From positions 1-51,867 of the forward strand of contig DESG01000178.1 in NCBI GenBank assembly GCA_002361175.1: 51,867 nucleotides of DNA. Reading direction: 5' to 3'. This document shows, piece by piece, positions 8,076 through 16,163 of this stretch. The notes under the pieces are model-generated. The model was not told the DNA's origin. It saw only the letters and a program-made list of their open reading frames with translations, and searched no databases. Made by a program: the position numbers and the translations under genes. How positions within the stretch are numbered: position 1 is the stretch's first letter; the number at the start of each line of letters is the position of its first letter. This stretch comes from Lachnoclostridium sp. UBA3320. GTDB lineage: Bacteria; Bacillota; Clostridia; Lachnospirales; Lachnospiraceae.

Positions 8076-9873
8076 AACAGAACTTTTGTTTGGTGAAACG
8101 ATACATGAGATAGAACAAAGTTCCAGAAAAGTAATGATGAGGAAGACGGCAAAACAAGCAGATAAGAAAGTTTCATCATTTAAAAAAACAGTTATCAAAA
8201 AAAATGGGAAAACTTCATTAGGACATGGACTTAGGATTATACCGCTTGGTGGGCTTGAGCAAATTGGAATGAACATTACAGCATTTGAATATGAAGATTC
8301 TATTATAGTTGTAGATTGTGGCTTGTCATTTCCAGGAGATGAAATGCTTGGAATAGACCTTGTTATTCCAGATATAAGTTACCTTAAAGAGAACAGTGAC
8401 AAAGTAAAAGGATTTGTGATTACACATGGACATGAAGACCATATAGGCGCACTTCCTTATGCATTGAAAGAGATTAATGTACCAGTTTATGCGACAAAGC
8501 TTACAATGGGGCTTATTGAAAATAAACTTAAAGAGCATGTGCTTCCAAAACCTGTCAGACGCAAAGTTGTAAAGTATGGACAGTCTGTCAACCTTGGATG
8601 TTTTCATGTAGAATTTATCAGGACAAATCACAGTATATCTGATTCAGCGGCACTTGCTATATTTTCACCAGTAGGAACGGTTATACACACAGGTGATTTT
8701 AAAGTAGACTTTACACCTGTACATGGTGAAACCATAGATTTGCAAAGGTTTGCGGACCTTGGAAAAAAAGGCGTACTTGCACTTATGTGTGACAGCACAA
8801 ATATTATGAAACCTGGATATACCATGTCAGAAAAGACTGTTGGCAAAGCATTTGATGAAATATTTGCAGACAATGCCAAAAGCCGTATAATAGTAGCAAC
8901 ATTTGCTTCTAATGTAGACCGTGTGCAGCAGGTTATAAATTCTGCTGAAAAGTATGGGCGTAAGGTAGTAGTTGAAGGCAGGAGCATGATAAATGTTATA
9001 AGCACTGCTACAGAGCTTGGATATCTCTCTGTGCCAAAGCACATTATGATTGATATAGAAGAGATGCAAAATTATCCTCCTGAAAAGCTTGTACTTATTA
9101 CTACAGGAAGTCAAGGTGAAGCTATGGCAGCACTTTCAAGAATGGCAGCCAATATTCACAGGAAAGTATCAATAGAGCCTGGCGATACAGTTATTTTCAG
9201 TTCAAGACCTATACCTGGCAATGAAAAGTCTGTTTCAAAGGTTATTAATGAACTTGCAGAAAAAGGTGCAAAGGTTATAGAACAGGACACACATGTCTCA
9301 GGACATGCATCACAGGAAGAAGTCAAGCTTATATATGCGCTTACAAAACCTAAGTATGCAATACCAGTACATGGTGAATACCGACACCTTAAATGCCATG
9401 CAGAGCTTGCACAGGAACTTGGAATACCAAAGGAAAACACTATAGTGCTTTCATCAGGTGATATGCTTGAGATTACAGAAGAAAGTGCGATATTGGTAGG
9501 CAAAGTACAGGCACAGGGCATTATGGTAGATGGTCTTGGTGTCGGCGATGTTGGCAATATTGTTTTAAGAGACAGACAGCATCTGTCAGAAAATGGGCTT
9601 ATGATAATTGTACTCACACTTGAAAAATATACTAATCAACTTCTTGCAGGCCCTGATATTGTATCAAGGGGATTTGTGTATGTACGTGAGTCCGAGTACC
9701 TTATAGACGAAGCTAAAAGCATTGTATATGCAGCGTTGGAAAGATGTCTTGACAATAATGTATCTGACTGGGCAAAGATTAAAACAGAGATAAAGGACAG
9801 TCTTAGTGACTATCTCTGGAAGAAGATGAAGAGAAATCCTATGATACTGCCTATAATTATGGAAGTAGAATAG
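8059..9873 (+). CDS. rnj: Ribonuclease J
   Basis: Metallo-beta-lactamase/beta-CASP ribonuclease with 5'-3' exonuclease and endonuclease activity, central to mRNA turnover and rRNA processing in Firmicutes. Motif HGHEDHIG lies at 123-130. Later motifs include GHASQEE and PVHGEYRHL of the beta-CASP region and a C-terminal domain. An N-terminal extension of about 57 residues rich in Lys and Glu precedes the usual RIIPLGGLEQIG start. The start is uncertain: GTG 8059 has only a weak ribosome site (GGCAGG), ATG 8134 is internal, and a strong site points to another frame. The order RNase J then ylbF differs from the Bacillus yrr cluster. Confidence 0.9.
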   Translation: MRKENETELLFGETIHEIEQSSRKVMMRKTAKQADKKVSSFKKTVIKKNGKTSLGHGLRIIPLGGLEQIGMNITAFEYEDSIIVVDCGLSFPGDEMLGIDLVIPDISYLKENSDKVKGFVITHGHEDHIGALPYALKEINVPVYATKLTMGLIENKLKEHVLPKPVRRKVVKYGQSVNLGCFHVEFIRTNHSISDSAALAIFSPVGTVIHTGDFKVDFTPVHGETIDLQRFADLGKKGVLALMCDSTNIMKPGYTMSEKTVGKAFDEIFADNAKSRIIVATFASNVDRVQQVINSAEKYGRKVVVEGRSMINVISTATELGYLSVPKHIMIDIEEMQNYPPEKLVLITTGSQGEAMAALSRMAANIHRKVSIEPGDTVIFSSRPIPGNEKSVSKVINELAEKGAKVIEQDTHVSGHASQEEVKLIYALTKPKYAIPVHGEYRHLKCHAELAQELGIPKENTIVLSSGDMLEITEESAILVGKVQAQGIMVDGLGVGDVGNIVLRDRQHLSENGLMIIVLTLEKYTNQLLAGPDIVSRGFVYVRESEYLIDEAKSIVYAALERCLDNNVSDWAKIKTEIKDSLSDYLWKKMKRNPMILPIIMEVE

Positions 9874-9893
9874 ATACAAGGAGGAGGAGCTTA

Positions 9894-10235
9894 TTGGAAC
9901 CAGAAGAAATGATGGAAAAGCTTATTGAGGCTATAAGAGGAACAAGCGAGTATAACCAGTATCACAGCCTTTTAGAGCATATTAAAGCACAGCCCGACCT
10001 TTATAACAGGATTGGTGAGTTTCACAGAAGAAGCCTTGAAATGCAGATATCTGACAGTGAAAATTTTATACATGAAAATAATAAACTACAAAAAGAGTAT
10101 TATGACTTGCAAAACAACACCCTTTCAAATGAATTTTTCTCAGCAGAACATCAGTATTGCAGTATGATACGTTGTCTGCAAAAGCAGTTTTTAGAAGGAA
10201 TAAAAATCGAAACAGACTTTCTTGAAGCAGATTAA
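9894..10235 (+). CDS. YlbF/YmcA family regulator
   Basis: The 113-residue all-helical protein matches the YlbF/YmcA family (Com_YlbF). In Bacillus these proteins form the Y-complex, which adjusts RNase Y specificity and affects competence, sporulation and biofilm. Here it follows the RNase J gene by 20 bases, which fits a role near mRNA decay. It starts at TTG 9894 after the near-perfect AAGGAGGAGG site. There is no catalytic motif and no membrane segment. The family call rests on length, helical pattern and the internal QPDLYNRIGEFHRR segment. Confidence 0.75.
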   Translation: MEPEEMMEKLIEAIRGTSEYNQYHSLLEHIKAQPDLYNRIGEFHRRSLEMQISDSENFIHENNKLQKEYYDLQNNTLSNEFFSAEHQYCSMIRCLQKQFLEGIKIETDFLEAD

Positions 10236-10247
10236 ATGGGGGATTAT

Positions 10248-10640
10248 ATGCTGCAAAAAACTGACAACAGAAAAAATATGCTCTTTCTATTAAGAGGAAG
10301 CTTGTCCCTTATTGTAAACAGCCTAATTTTAATAGTAGTATTTTATGGCACTTTTTATCTGTGCCATTCTGGCTATAACTTCTGCTATGAAATATTTGGA
10401 CCTGTAGTAGCAGAAGAACCTCCTGGGCAAGATAAAGTATTTGAAGTTAAAGATGGTGATGATATGTATGGTGTTGCAAAAAGACTTGAAAAAGATGGTA
10501 TTATTACAAACAGTGCTGCATTTTATATAAGAACTAAGCTTATGGACGAAGATAAAATTATATTAAGAGCAGATATTTATACATTGAATACAAGTATGGA
10601 TTATGAAACCATTATAGACCAAATTACATTTAAAGAGTGA
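10248..10640 (+). CDS. MltG-like membrane protein without catalytic domain
   Basis: 130 residues: a cytoplasmic N-terminus, one membrane helix (about 18-38, SLIVNSLILIVVFYGTF) and an extracellular LysM-like module, VKDGDDMYGVAKRLEKDGII, as in the N-terminal part of the endolytic transglycosylase MltG. The protein ends where the YceG catalytic domain with its Glu should begin. It occupies the place that yrrL (mltG) holds in the Bacillus ireB-ruvX-yrzB-yrrL-yrrM order. Start ATG 10248 is preferred over ATG 10236 because GGGGGA lies between them. It may bind or sense peptidoglycan; it cannot be a transglycosylase alone. Confidence 0.65.
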   Translation: MLQKTDNRKNMLFLLRGSLSLIVNSLILIVVFYGTFYLCHSGYNFCYEIFGPVVAEEPPGQDKVFEVKDGDDMYGVAKRLEKDGIITNSAAFYIRTKLMDEDKIILRADIYTLNTSMDYETIIDQITFKE

Positions 10641-10657
10641 AAGGTTTAAGAATTTCT

Positions 10658-11323
10658 ATGGTTATTAATGAAAGATTAGGCGTATTTATAGACGCACTGA
10701 CGTGGGACATACCAAAGTATTTAAAGGAAGTTGAAAAAGAAGCCATAAGTGAAAATGTGCCTATTATAAAAAGACCTGTGCAGACATTGCTTGGCTTTCT
10801 CTTACGCTTTACACAACCTGACGCTGTACTTGAGATTGGCACAGCAATAGGCTTTTCAAGTATGCTTATAAGTGAATATATAAGTAGAGATGCAATTATA
10901 GACACTATAGAAAAAGTACCAGCACGTATAGAAGGCGCACTAAAAAACTATAATAAATATAATAAAAAAGACAGAATAAACCTTATACAAGGTGATGCTC
11001 TAGAGGTTCTTAAAACGCTTTCAGAGAAAGAAAAGATATATGATTTTGTATTTATGGATGCTGCAAAGGGGCAGTATATAAACTTTGCAGAGTGTGTGTG
11101 CAAGCTGCTTAAAGAGGGCGGTATGCTTGTAACTGACAATGTACTGCAAGATGGCAATATAATCCAGTCACGTTACGTTGTAACAAGGCGAGATAGAACA
11201 ATTCACACAAGGATGCGTAAGTATTTGTATTATTTAACACATTCAGAAGATTTTAACACAGTTATACTGCCCATCGGTGATGGTGTGGCAGTTTCTGTAA
11301 AAAATTGTAAAGGGGGCTTTTGA
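10658..11323 (+). CDS. trmR: tRNA 5-hydroxyuridine O-methyltransferase TrmR (YrrM-like)
   Basis: SAM-dependent O-methyltransferase of the class-I fold; the SAM-binding motif is VLEIGTAIGFSS, the metal/substrate site FVFMDAAKGQY, and LVTDNVL follows. In Bacillus TrmR methylates ho5U34 to mo5U34 in wobble-position tRNA. The next gene is the U32-type hydroxylation protein TrhP, which makes the ho5U substrate, so the assignment rests on both motif and context. The start could be GTG 10637, overlapping the preceding stop, but ATG 10658 gives the normal MVINERL beginning and is used here. Confidence 0.88.
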   Translation: MVINERLGVFIDALTWDIPKYLKEVEKEAISENVPIIKRPVQTLLGFLLRFTQPDAVLEIGTAIGFSSMLISEYISRDAIIDTIEKVPARIEGALKNYNKYNKKDRINLIQGDALEVLKTLSEKEKIYDFVFMDAAKGQYINFAECVCKLLKEGGMLVTDNVLQDGNIIQSRYVVTRRDRTIHTRMRKYLYYLTHSEDFNTVILPIGDGVAVSVKNCKGGF

Positions 11324-12549
11324 TGCTGGCAGATGGAAAGCCTGAACTTTTAGTACCAGCGAGCAGTCTTTTAGTGCTTAAAGTAGCTGTTATATATGGT
11401 GCTGATGCAGTCTACATAGGTGGTGAGATGTATGGACTGCGTGCAAAGGCAAAGAATTTTTCAAAAGAGGATATGAAAGAGGGAATAGAGTTTGCACATA
11501 AGTATGGCAAAAAAGTGTTTGTAACAGCCAATATAACAGCACATAACAGAGATTTAGACGGTGTGCGTGCATACTTTGAGGAACTTAAAGAGATAAAGCC
11601 TGATGCGCTTATTATATCCGACCCTGGGGTATTTACAATAGCCAGACAAGTATACCCTGATATAGAAGTGCATATAAGTACACAGGCAAATAATGTCAAT
11701 TACATGACGTATCTTTTCTGGCAGCAGCAGGGGGCAAAAAGAGTTGTTGCAGCAAGAGAGCTGTCTATAGAAGAGATAAAGCAGATACGAGAAAATATTT
11801 CTAAAAATCTTGAAATAGAAGTATTTGTCCACGGTGCAATGTGTATATCTTATTCAGGAAGATGTCTGCTTAGTAACTATTTTACTGGCAGGGATGCAAA
11901 CCTTGGAGCGTGTACACATCCATGTCGTTGGAAATATTATCTTATGGAAGAAAACCGCCCTGGTGAATATCTGCCTGTGGAGGAAAACGACAGAGGTACT
12001 TATATATTTAATTCAAAAGACTTGTGTATGATAGAGCATATACCTGACCTTATAGAAGCTGGCATTGACAGCTTTAAGATAGAGGGCAGAATGAAGACTG
12101 CGCTTTATGTTGCAGCAGTAGCAAGGACTTACAGACAGGCAATAGATGACTATTTTAAGTCACCTACACTTTATAAATCACGCAAAGAATATTATATGGA
12201 AGAAATTGTAAAATGCACATACAGGCAGTTTACAACAGGCTTTTTCTATGGTAATGCTGACAGAAGTTCGCAAATATATGACAACAACACATATACTAAG
12301 GGAAGCACATACCTTGGCATAGTAGATAGTATCTTAGAGGATGGCTATGTTACTATAGAACAAAAAAATAAATTTAGTGTTGGTGACACAGTTGAGATTA
12401 TGAAACCGTCAGGAGAAAATATAAAAACATGTGTCAAAGATATGATAGATGACAAAGGCAGCCATATAATGAGCTGTCCACACCCAGGTCAGAAAATAGG
12501 AGTGCTTTTTAAAGACAGGGCTGACAAGATGGATATAATACGGAAATAA
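11323..12549 (+). CDS. trhP: tRNA U34 hydroxylation protein TrhP (peptidase U32 family)
   Basis: Peptidase U32-like protein of 408 residues needed for prephenate-dependent formation of 5-hydroxyuridine at tRNA position 34. The family signature lies around VFVHGAMCISYSGRC and CTHPCRW, giving Fe-S cluster cysteines; IEGRMKTALYVA follows. The ATG at 11323 overlaps the trmR stop (TGATG) and has AGGGGG 6 bases upstream, showing translational coupling. In Bacillus two U32 genes accompany trmR; here there is only one. It ends the operon just before a strong terminator. Confidence 0.88.
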   Translation: MLADGKPELLVPASSLLVLKVAVIYGADAVYIGGEMYGLRAKAKNFSKEDMKEGIEFAHKYGKKVFVTANITAHNRDLDGVRAYFEELKEIKPDALIISDPGVFTIARQVYPDIEVHISTQANNVNYMTYLFWQQQGAKRVVAARELSIEEIKQIRENISKNLEIEVFVHGAMCISYSGRCLLSNYFTGRDANLGACTHPCRWKYYLMEENRPGEYLPVEENDRGTYIFNSKDLCMIEHIPDLIEAGIDSFKIEGRMKTALYVAAVARTYRQAIDDYFKSPTLYKSRKEYYMEEIVKCTYRQFTTGFFYGNADRSSQIYDNNTYTKGSTYLGIVDSILEDGYVTIEQKNKFSVGDTVEIMKPSGENIKTCVKDMIDDKGSHIMSCPHPGQKIGVLFKDRADKMDIIRK

Positions 12550-12552
12550 ACC

Positions 12553-12590
12553 AAAACAGAGACTGAATAATATAAACAGTCTCTGTTTTA
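12553..12590 (+). terminator. Terminator of the ireB-trhP operon
   Basis: Perfect 13-base arms AAAACAGAGACTG (12553-12565) and CAGTCTCTGTTTT (12577-12589). A/T tracts at both ends could let it act in both directions. Confidence 0.85.
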
Positions 12591-12593
12591 CAC

Positions 12594-12627
12594 TGACTAC
12601 TAATATTTTACTAAGGAAGAGTAGTCA
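12594..12627. repeat. Inverted repeat TGACTAC / GTAGTCA
   Basis: Seven-base arms at 12594-12600 and 12621-12627 flank a 20-base AT-rich loop, just after the trhP terminator. The rest of the 12,590-12,791 gap holds no open frame or other clear signal. It could be part of a small RNA or the 3' region of the cold-shock transcript. Confidence 0.3.
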
Positions 12628-12791
12628 ACCTACCTATACAACGTATTATACCAAATGTGTTGGAATATTTCAAGGTTGATATATCCTATCCAAAAATCAA
12701 AAACTTTTAAAATAAATCTTATTATAAATTTATATAAAAATTAAGATGAATCCACGCATTGATTATAACACACAACATAAAGCTGGCAATA

Positions 12792-12992
12792 TTAGCCAAT
12801 CTTTACTACGTTTGAAGCCTGTGGGCCTTTCTCACCATTAACAACGTCAAACTCAACAGCTTCACCCTCATCAAGAACTTTGAAACCATCCATCTGAAGA
12901 GCTGAGAAATGTACAAATACATCTTTTCCTGTCTCATCAGAGATAAATCCAAAACCCTTTTTTGCGTTAAACCACTTAACTGTACCTTTCAT
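12792..12992 (-). CDS. Cold-shock protein (CspA family)
   Basis: Single-stranded nucleic-acid binding protein of 66 residues with one OB fold. The RNP1 motif KGFGFI and RNP2 motif VFVHF are intact, and it starts MKGTVKWFNAKKGFGF. It acts as an RNA chaperone in the cytoplasm. The gene has its own strong promoter and a leader of about 60 bases, as cold-shock genes often do, with GGAGGC upstream of the ATG. Confidence 0.95.
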   Translation of the reverse strand: MKGTVKWFNAKKGFGFISDETGKDVFVHFSALQMDGFKVLDEGEAVEFDVVNGEKGPQASNVVKIG

Positions 12993-13060
12993 TGTAATGC
13001 CTCCTAAAAACTTAAATATTTGTAAACGTTTTGCTTTAACACAAAACTTATAACATATCT

Positions 13061-13089
13061 AATCTATCATATTATTTTCCAAGTGTCAA
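13061..13089 (-). promoter_or_regulatory. Promoter of the cold-shock gene
   Basis: TTGACA (13084-13089) and TAGATT (13061-13066) on the minus strand, 17 bases apart, about 70 bases upstream of the start codon. Confidence 0.7.
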
Positions 13090-13100
13090 TCAAAAAAAGC

Positions 13101-13139
13101 TAAACATTATCGTGAAAATATGATATACTGTAAACAGTA
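13101..13139 (+). promoter_or_regulatory. Promoter of the thioesterase operon with overlapping palindrome
   Basis: TAAACA (13101-13106) and TATACT (13124-13129) are 17 bases apart and divergent from the cold-shock promoter. The palindrome TACTGTAAACAGTA (13126-13139) overlaps the -10 element and the likely start site, the right place for a repressor site. Confidence 0.5.
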
Positions 13140-13180
13140 ACGATATCACAGCTGGCAATCTCAAGCAGGAGGCTTTATAG

Positions 13181-13612
13181 ATGATAGTATACAGGCGTAA
13201 GATTAATTATTATGAAACAGACCAGATGGGGATAGTACACCATTCTAATTATATAAAATTTTTTGAAGAGGCAAGATTAGACCTTATGGATAAAGAAGGA
13301 CTTAATTATGCTTCTATGGAAGAAATGGGAATTATAATACCAGTTTTATCAGTAGAGTGCCACTATCTGCTGCCGCTTTATTATAATGACATTATATCTG
13401 TGCACACATATTTAACGAAATTTGATGGCATAAAGATGGATTTTGTTTATGAAATATATAAGGACGGTTTTCCTAATTTATACACATCGGGGCATACATC
13501 ACACTGTTTTCTTGACAAAAATATGAAACCATTTAGAATGAAAAAACTTTATCCTGACCTATATAACAAGTTAAAAAAACTTGTAGAGTGGATTGAGAAT
13601 AGTAAAAAATAA
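13181..13612 (+). CDS. Acyl-CoA thioesterase, YbgC/4HBT hot-dog family
   Basis: Hot-dog fold thioesterase of 143 residues. The N-terminal ETDQMGIVHHSNYIKFFEEAR carries the catalytic Asp and the HHSNY element typical of the YbgC / 4-hydroxybenzoyl-CoA thioesterase group. It likely hydrolyses short acyl-CoA or acyl-ACP in the cytoplasm; the substrate cannot be told from sequence. CAGGAGGC precedes the ATG. The downstream gene follows after 23 bases. Confidence 0.88.
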   Translation: MIVYRRKINYYETDQMGIVHHSNYIKFFEEARLDLMDKEGLNYASMEEMGIIIPVLSVECHYLLPLYYNDIISVHTYLTKFDGIKMDFVYEIYKDGFPNLYTSGHTSHCFLDKNMKPFRMKKLYPDLYNKLKKLVEWIENSKK

Positions 13613-13635
13613 AATAGAGAAAGGAAATTTTTATT

Positions 13636-15486
13636 ATGAAGAAAAAGCTTATTACTGTTTTAGTTACTAGTCTTTTAATGATAGCTGCAATAGGTGCTTT
13701 TTTGTGGAAAATGAATAGTATGTCTAATAAACTTGAAGAAAAAGATGCACAAATCATCAATGAAGAGAAAGATTTGGTATCAATGCAGGACACGAAGGCA
13801 GTTGATTCTATAGTTGCATCTGACGTTATACCTCTTTATTTGTCAGGTGATAGAAAAAATGTAGTAACAATTGAATATCCTTCTAAAAAAAGTATATATA
13901 GTGTAGAGCGTTCGCTAAAAGCTGAAGAGACACTTACAGATGTAAAGGGGAGAACTGGTTTATATGAGCCAGAGACAGCTCTTTGGGCATACAATCCATA
14001 TGGGACTAATAATTGTTCAATGTATGTTTATTTTAATACAAGTGGAAAGTGTTACTGTAGATGTACAATTTCAGTAAAAGATGATAAAATACCTGATTTT
14101 ACACGTACATTGCAGAGTCAGGCAGCAGATGGGTTTGCAAAGGAACATGAGTACCAAGTGACAGGTCTTGTACCAGGGAAGACCAATTTTATTATAATGA
14201 ACTTTTATAACAGCAATGATGAAATATTTAACACTGTTACATATAGTATTGATATGCCAGAAAGCAGTATAGGCTCAGAGACTATTATAAAAAGTGGCAA
14301 TGAACATGGTAAAAGCAAAATAAGTAATGGACTTTATCTTGTCTTTTCAGATGGAAAAAAGGACAGGGTTAAGACAACACGTATTGTTACAAGAAGAGTA
14401 AGAAGGAATGGCAGGACAGTTACAAGGCGTGTAAAGAAAAATACATACAAAAATGTAAAAAATTATGCAATACTGTTATATGACAACTCAGGTGTTTTAA
14501 GAGGGGAAATCCCACTTGACGGCTACTGCGGAAGAAATATGCAAATGCTTTACAACGGCATTGCATATGCCTGTGCAGACAATAAGATTGCACTTGTCAA
14601 TCCTTTAGGACAAGTAACAAAAGTATACAAAATGAAAGGTTATAAGCAAGATGGAGAGTTTACATATGATGGCTTTGGCAATTTCTATGTAATAGCTGCT
14701 CCTAATAGGAAAGGTTCTGTAAAAAGGAGCTGCATAGTAAAGCTGGAGCTGGAAAGTGGCAAATCAAGTACAGCACTTGATATGAATACGCTGCTTGCTT
14801 CAGTTTATAAGAAAGAAACAAGAGACAGTGGCAGGACAAATCCTAATTGGATAGATATAAATTCAGTACAAGTGACAGGAATAAACCAGTTGCTTGTCAG
14901 TTCACAGGCATTGTCAAGTATAATTAAAGTAAGTAATGTAAGCAGTCTTATGCCAAAAGTGGATTATATTATATCTAATAAAAGCATATGGAATGGATTT
15001 AAAGGGCTTAAAAAGAAAGTACTTGAGAAAGCACAAGAAGAAAATGCTGCCCAAGCAACACCAGAAACTGAGGGAATTGTTTCTATACTTGACGAACCAG
15101 AAGAGTCTGAACTTTTTGCATCACAGGCAGGACAAAACGCAATTCTCTATGAGAAACCAACTTCATTAGGAGAAGGACAGTATTATCTGTCAATGTTAAA
15201 TAATAATTCAGGCGTTAAGGCACTTAATAATAATAAATCGTATTATTACAGATATCTTGTCGATGAAACAGCAGGAACATATATGCGTGTTGACACTATA
15301 CCATTTAACAAGACAACTGATGAGGGAAATATTGAAAAATCAGATGATGTATTTATATACTGTAATGCCAGTCAAAATAAGTTTATGGAAACTGATAGTA
15401 CAGGAAAGCTTATCAAAGAGTTTACTGTTGACAGAAATTTATATCGTGTATATAAATACGACTGGAAAGGATTTTGGTTTTCATAG
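13636..15486 (+). CDS. Arylsulfotransferase-like beta-propeller protein, membrane anchored, probably inactive
   Basis: 616 residues, with one N-terminal membrane anchor (about 4-23) and a large exported part. The body resembles aryl-sulfate sulfotransferase (AssT): an N-terminal beta domain, then blades such as DGFGNFYVIA and WIDINSVQVTG, followed by LLVSSQALSSIIKV. In AssT a histidine occupies the place of D in NWIDINS and other histidines line the site; I do not find equivalents here, so sulfate transfer is doubtful. A very basic segment (RIVTRRVRRNGRTVTRRVKK) interrupts the propeller at about 250-270. It may instead be a surface binding protein. Confidence 0.55.
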   Translation: MKKKLITVLVTSLLMIAAIGAFLWKMNSMSNKLEEKDAQIINEEKDLVSMQDTKAVDSIVASDVIPLYLSGDRKNVVTIEYPSKKSIYSVERSLKAEETLTDVKGRTGLYEPETALWAYNPYGTNNCSMYVYFNTSGKCYCRCTISVKDDKIPDFTRTLQSQAADGFAKEHEYQVTGLVPGKTNFIIMNFYNSNDEIFNTVTYSIDMPESSIGSETIIKSGNEHGKSKISNGLYLVFSDGKKDRVKTTRIVTRRVRRNGRTVTRRVKKNTYKNVKNYAILLYDNSGVLRGEIPLDGYCGRNMQMLYNGIAYACADNKIALVNPLGQVTKVYKMKGYKQDGEFTYDGFGNFYVIAAPNRKGSVKRSCIVKLELESGKSSTALDMNTLLASVYKKETRDSGRTNPNWIDINSVQVTGINQLLVSSQALSSIIKVSNVSSLMPKVDYIISNKSIWNGFKGLKKKVLEKAQEENAAQATPETEGIVSILDEPEESELFASQAGQNAILYEKPTSLGEGQYYLSMLNNNSGVKALNNNKSYYYRYLVDETAGTYMRVDTIPFNKTTDEGNIEKSDDVFIYCNASQNKFMETDSTGKLIKEFTVDRNLYRVYKYDWKGFWFS

Positions 15487-15503
15487 ATGCAGGAGGAATA
15501 TTG

Positions 15504-16163
15504 ATGAGTAATTATAAAAAATACAATGCGGTAATTTTTGATTTAGATGGTACGCTTTTAGATACACTAGAAGACCTTACTGATGCTGTAAATCACACTA
15601 TGCATAAGTTTAATTATCCAAAACACACACTAGAAGAAGTACGTTCTTTTGTTGGCAATGGAATAAAAGTTTTAATAGAGCGTTCTCTTAAAGATGGATT
15701 AGACACGCCTAATTTTGAAAATATTTTAGATGAATTTAGGCAGTATTATACTGCAAATTGTCGTGTTAAAACACAACCATATCCTGGTATTATGGAGCTT
15801 CTTGAAAAACTTTATGAAAGTGGATATAAACTTTCAATAGTTTCTAATAAAAATCAGGCAGCAGTAACAGAATTAAATAACATATATTTTTCAAAATACA
15901 TTTCTATAGCTATAGGAAACAGTAAAAATATAAGACAGAAACCAGCTCCTGACACTACACTTAAGGCAATGGAGGAGATGGATTGTACGAAAGATATGTG
16001 TGTATATGTCGGCGACTCTGAAGTTGATATTGAAACAGCGAAAAATGCAGGTCTTGATTGTGTAAGTGTAAGTTGGGGTTTTCGAGAAAAAAATTTACTT
16101 GAAAAGCTTAATCCTGATAGTGTAATAGATTCTCCGAAGGAACTTCTTAGATATTTGCTTTAG
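15504..16163 (+). CDS. HAD-family phosphatase, phosphoglycolate phosphatase-like
   Basis: Haloacid dehalogenase-type phosphatase of 219 residues, cytoplasmic. Motif I FDLDGTLLDT, motif II SNK, and motif III/IV VYVGDSEVDIETA with Mg-binding acids are all present, with an alpha-helical cap (C1) between motifs I and II as in Gph/PgmB enzymes. The substrate is not determined. Start ATG 15504 follows AGGAGG by 7 bases. The last 17 bases overlap the 3' end of the convergent dehydrogenase gene. Confidence 0.88.
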   Translation: MSNYKKYNAVIFDLDGTLLDTLEDLTDAVNHTMHKFNYPKHTLEEVRSFVGNGIKVLIERSLKDGLDTPNFENILDEFRQYYTANCRVKTQPYPGIMELLEKLYESGYKLSIVSNKNQAAVTELNNIYFSKYISIAIGNSKNIRQKPAPDTTLKAMEEMDCTKDMCVYVGDSEVDIETAKNAGLDCVSVSWGFREKNLLEKLNPDSVIDSPKELLRYLL

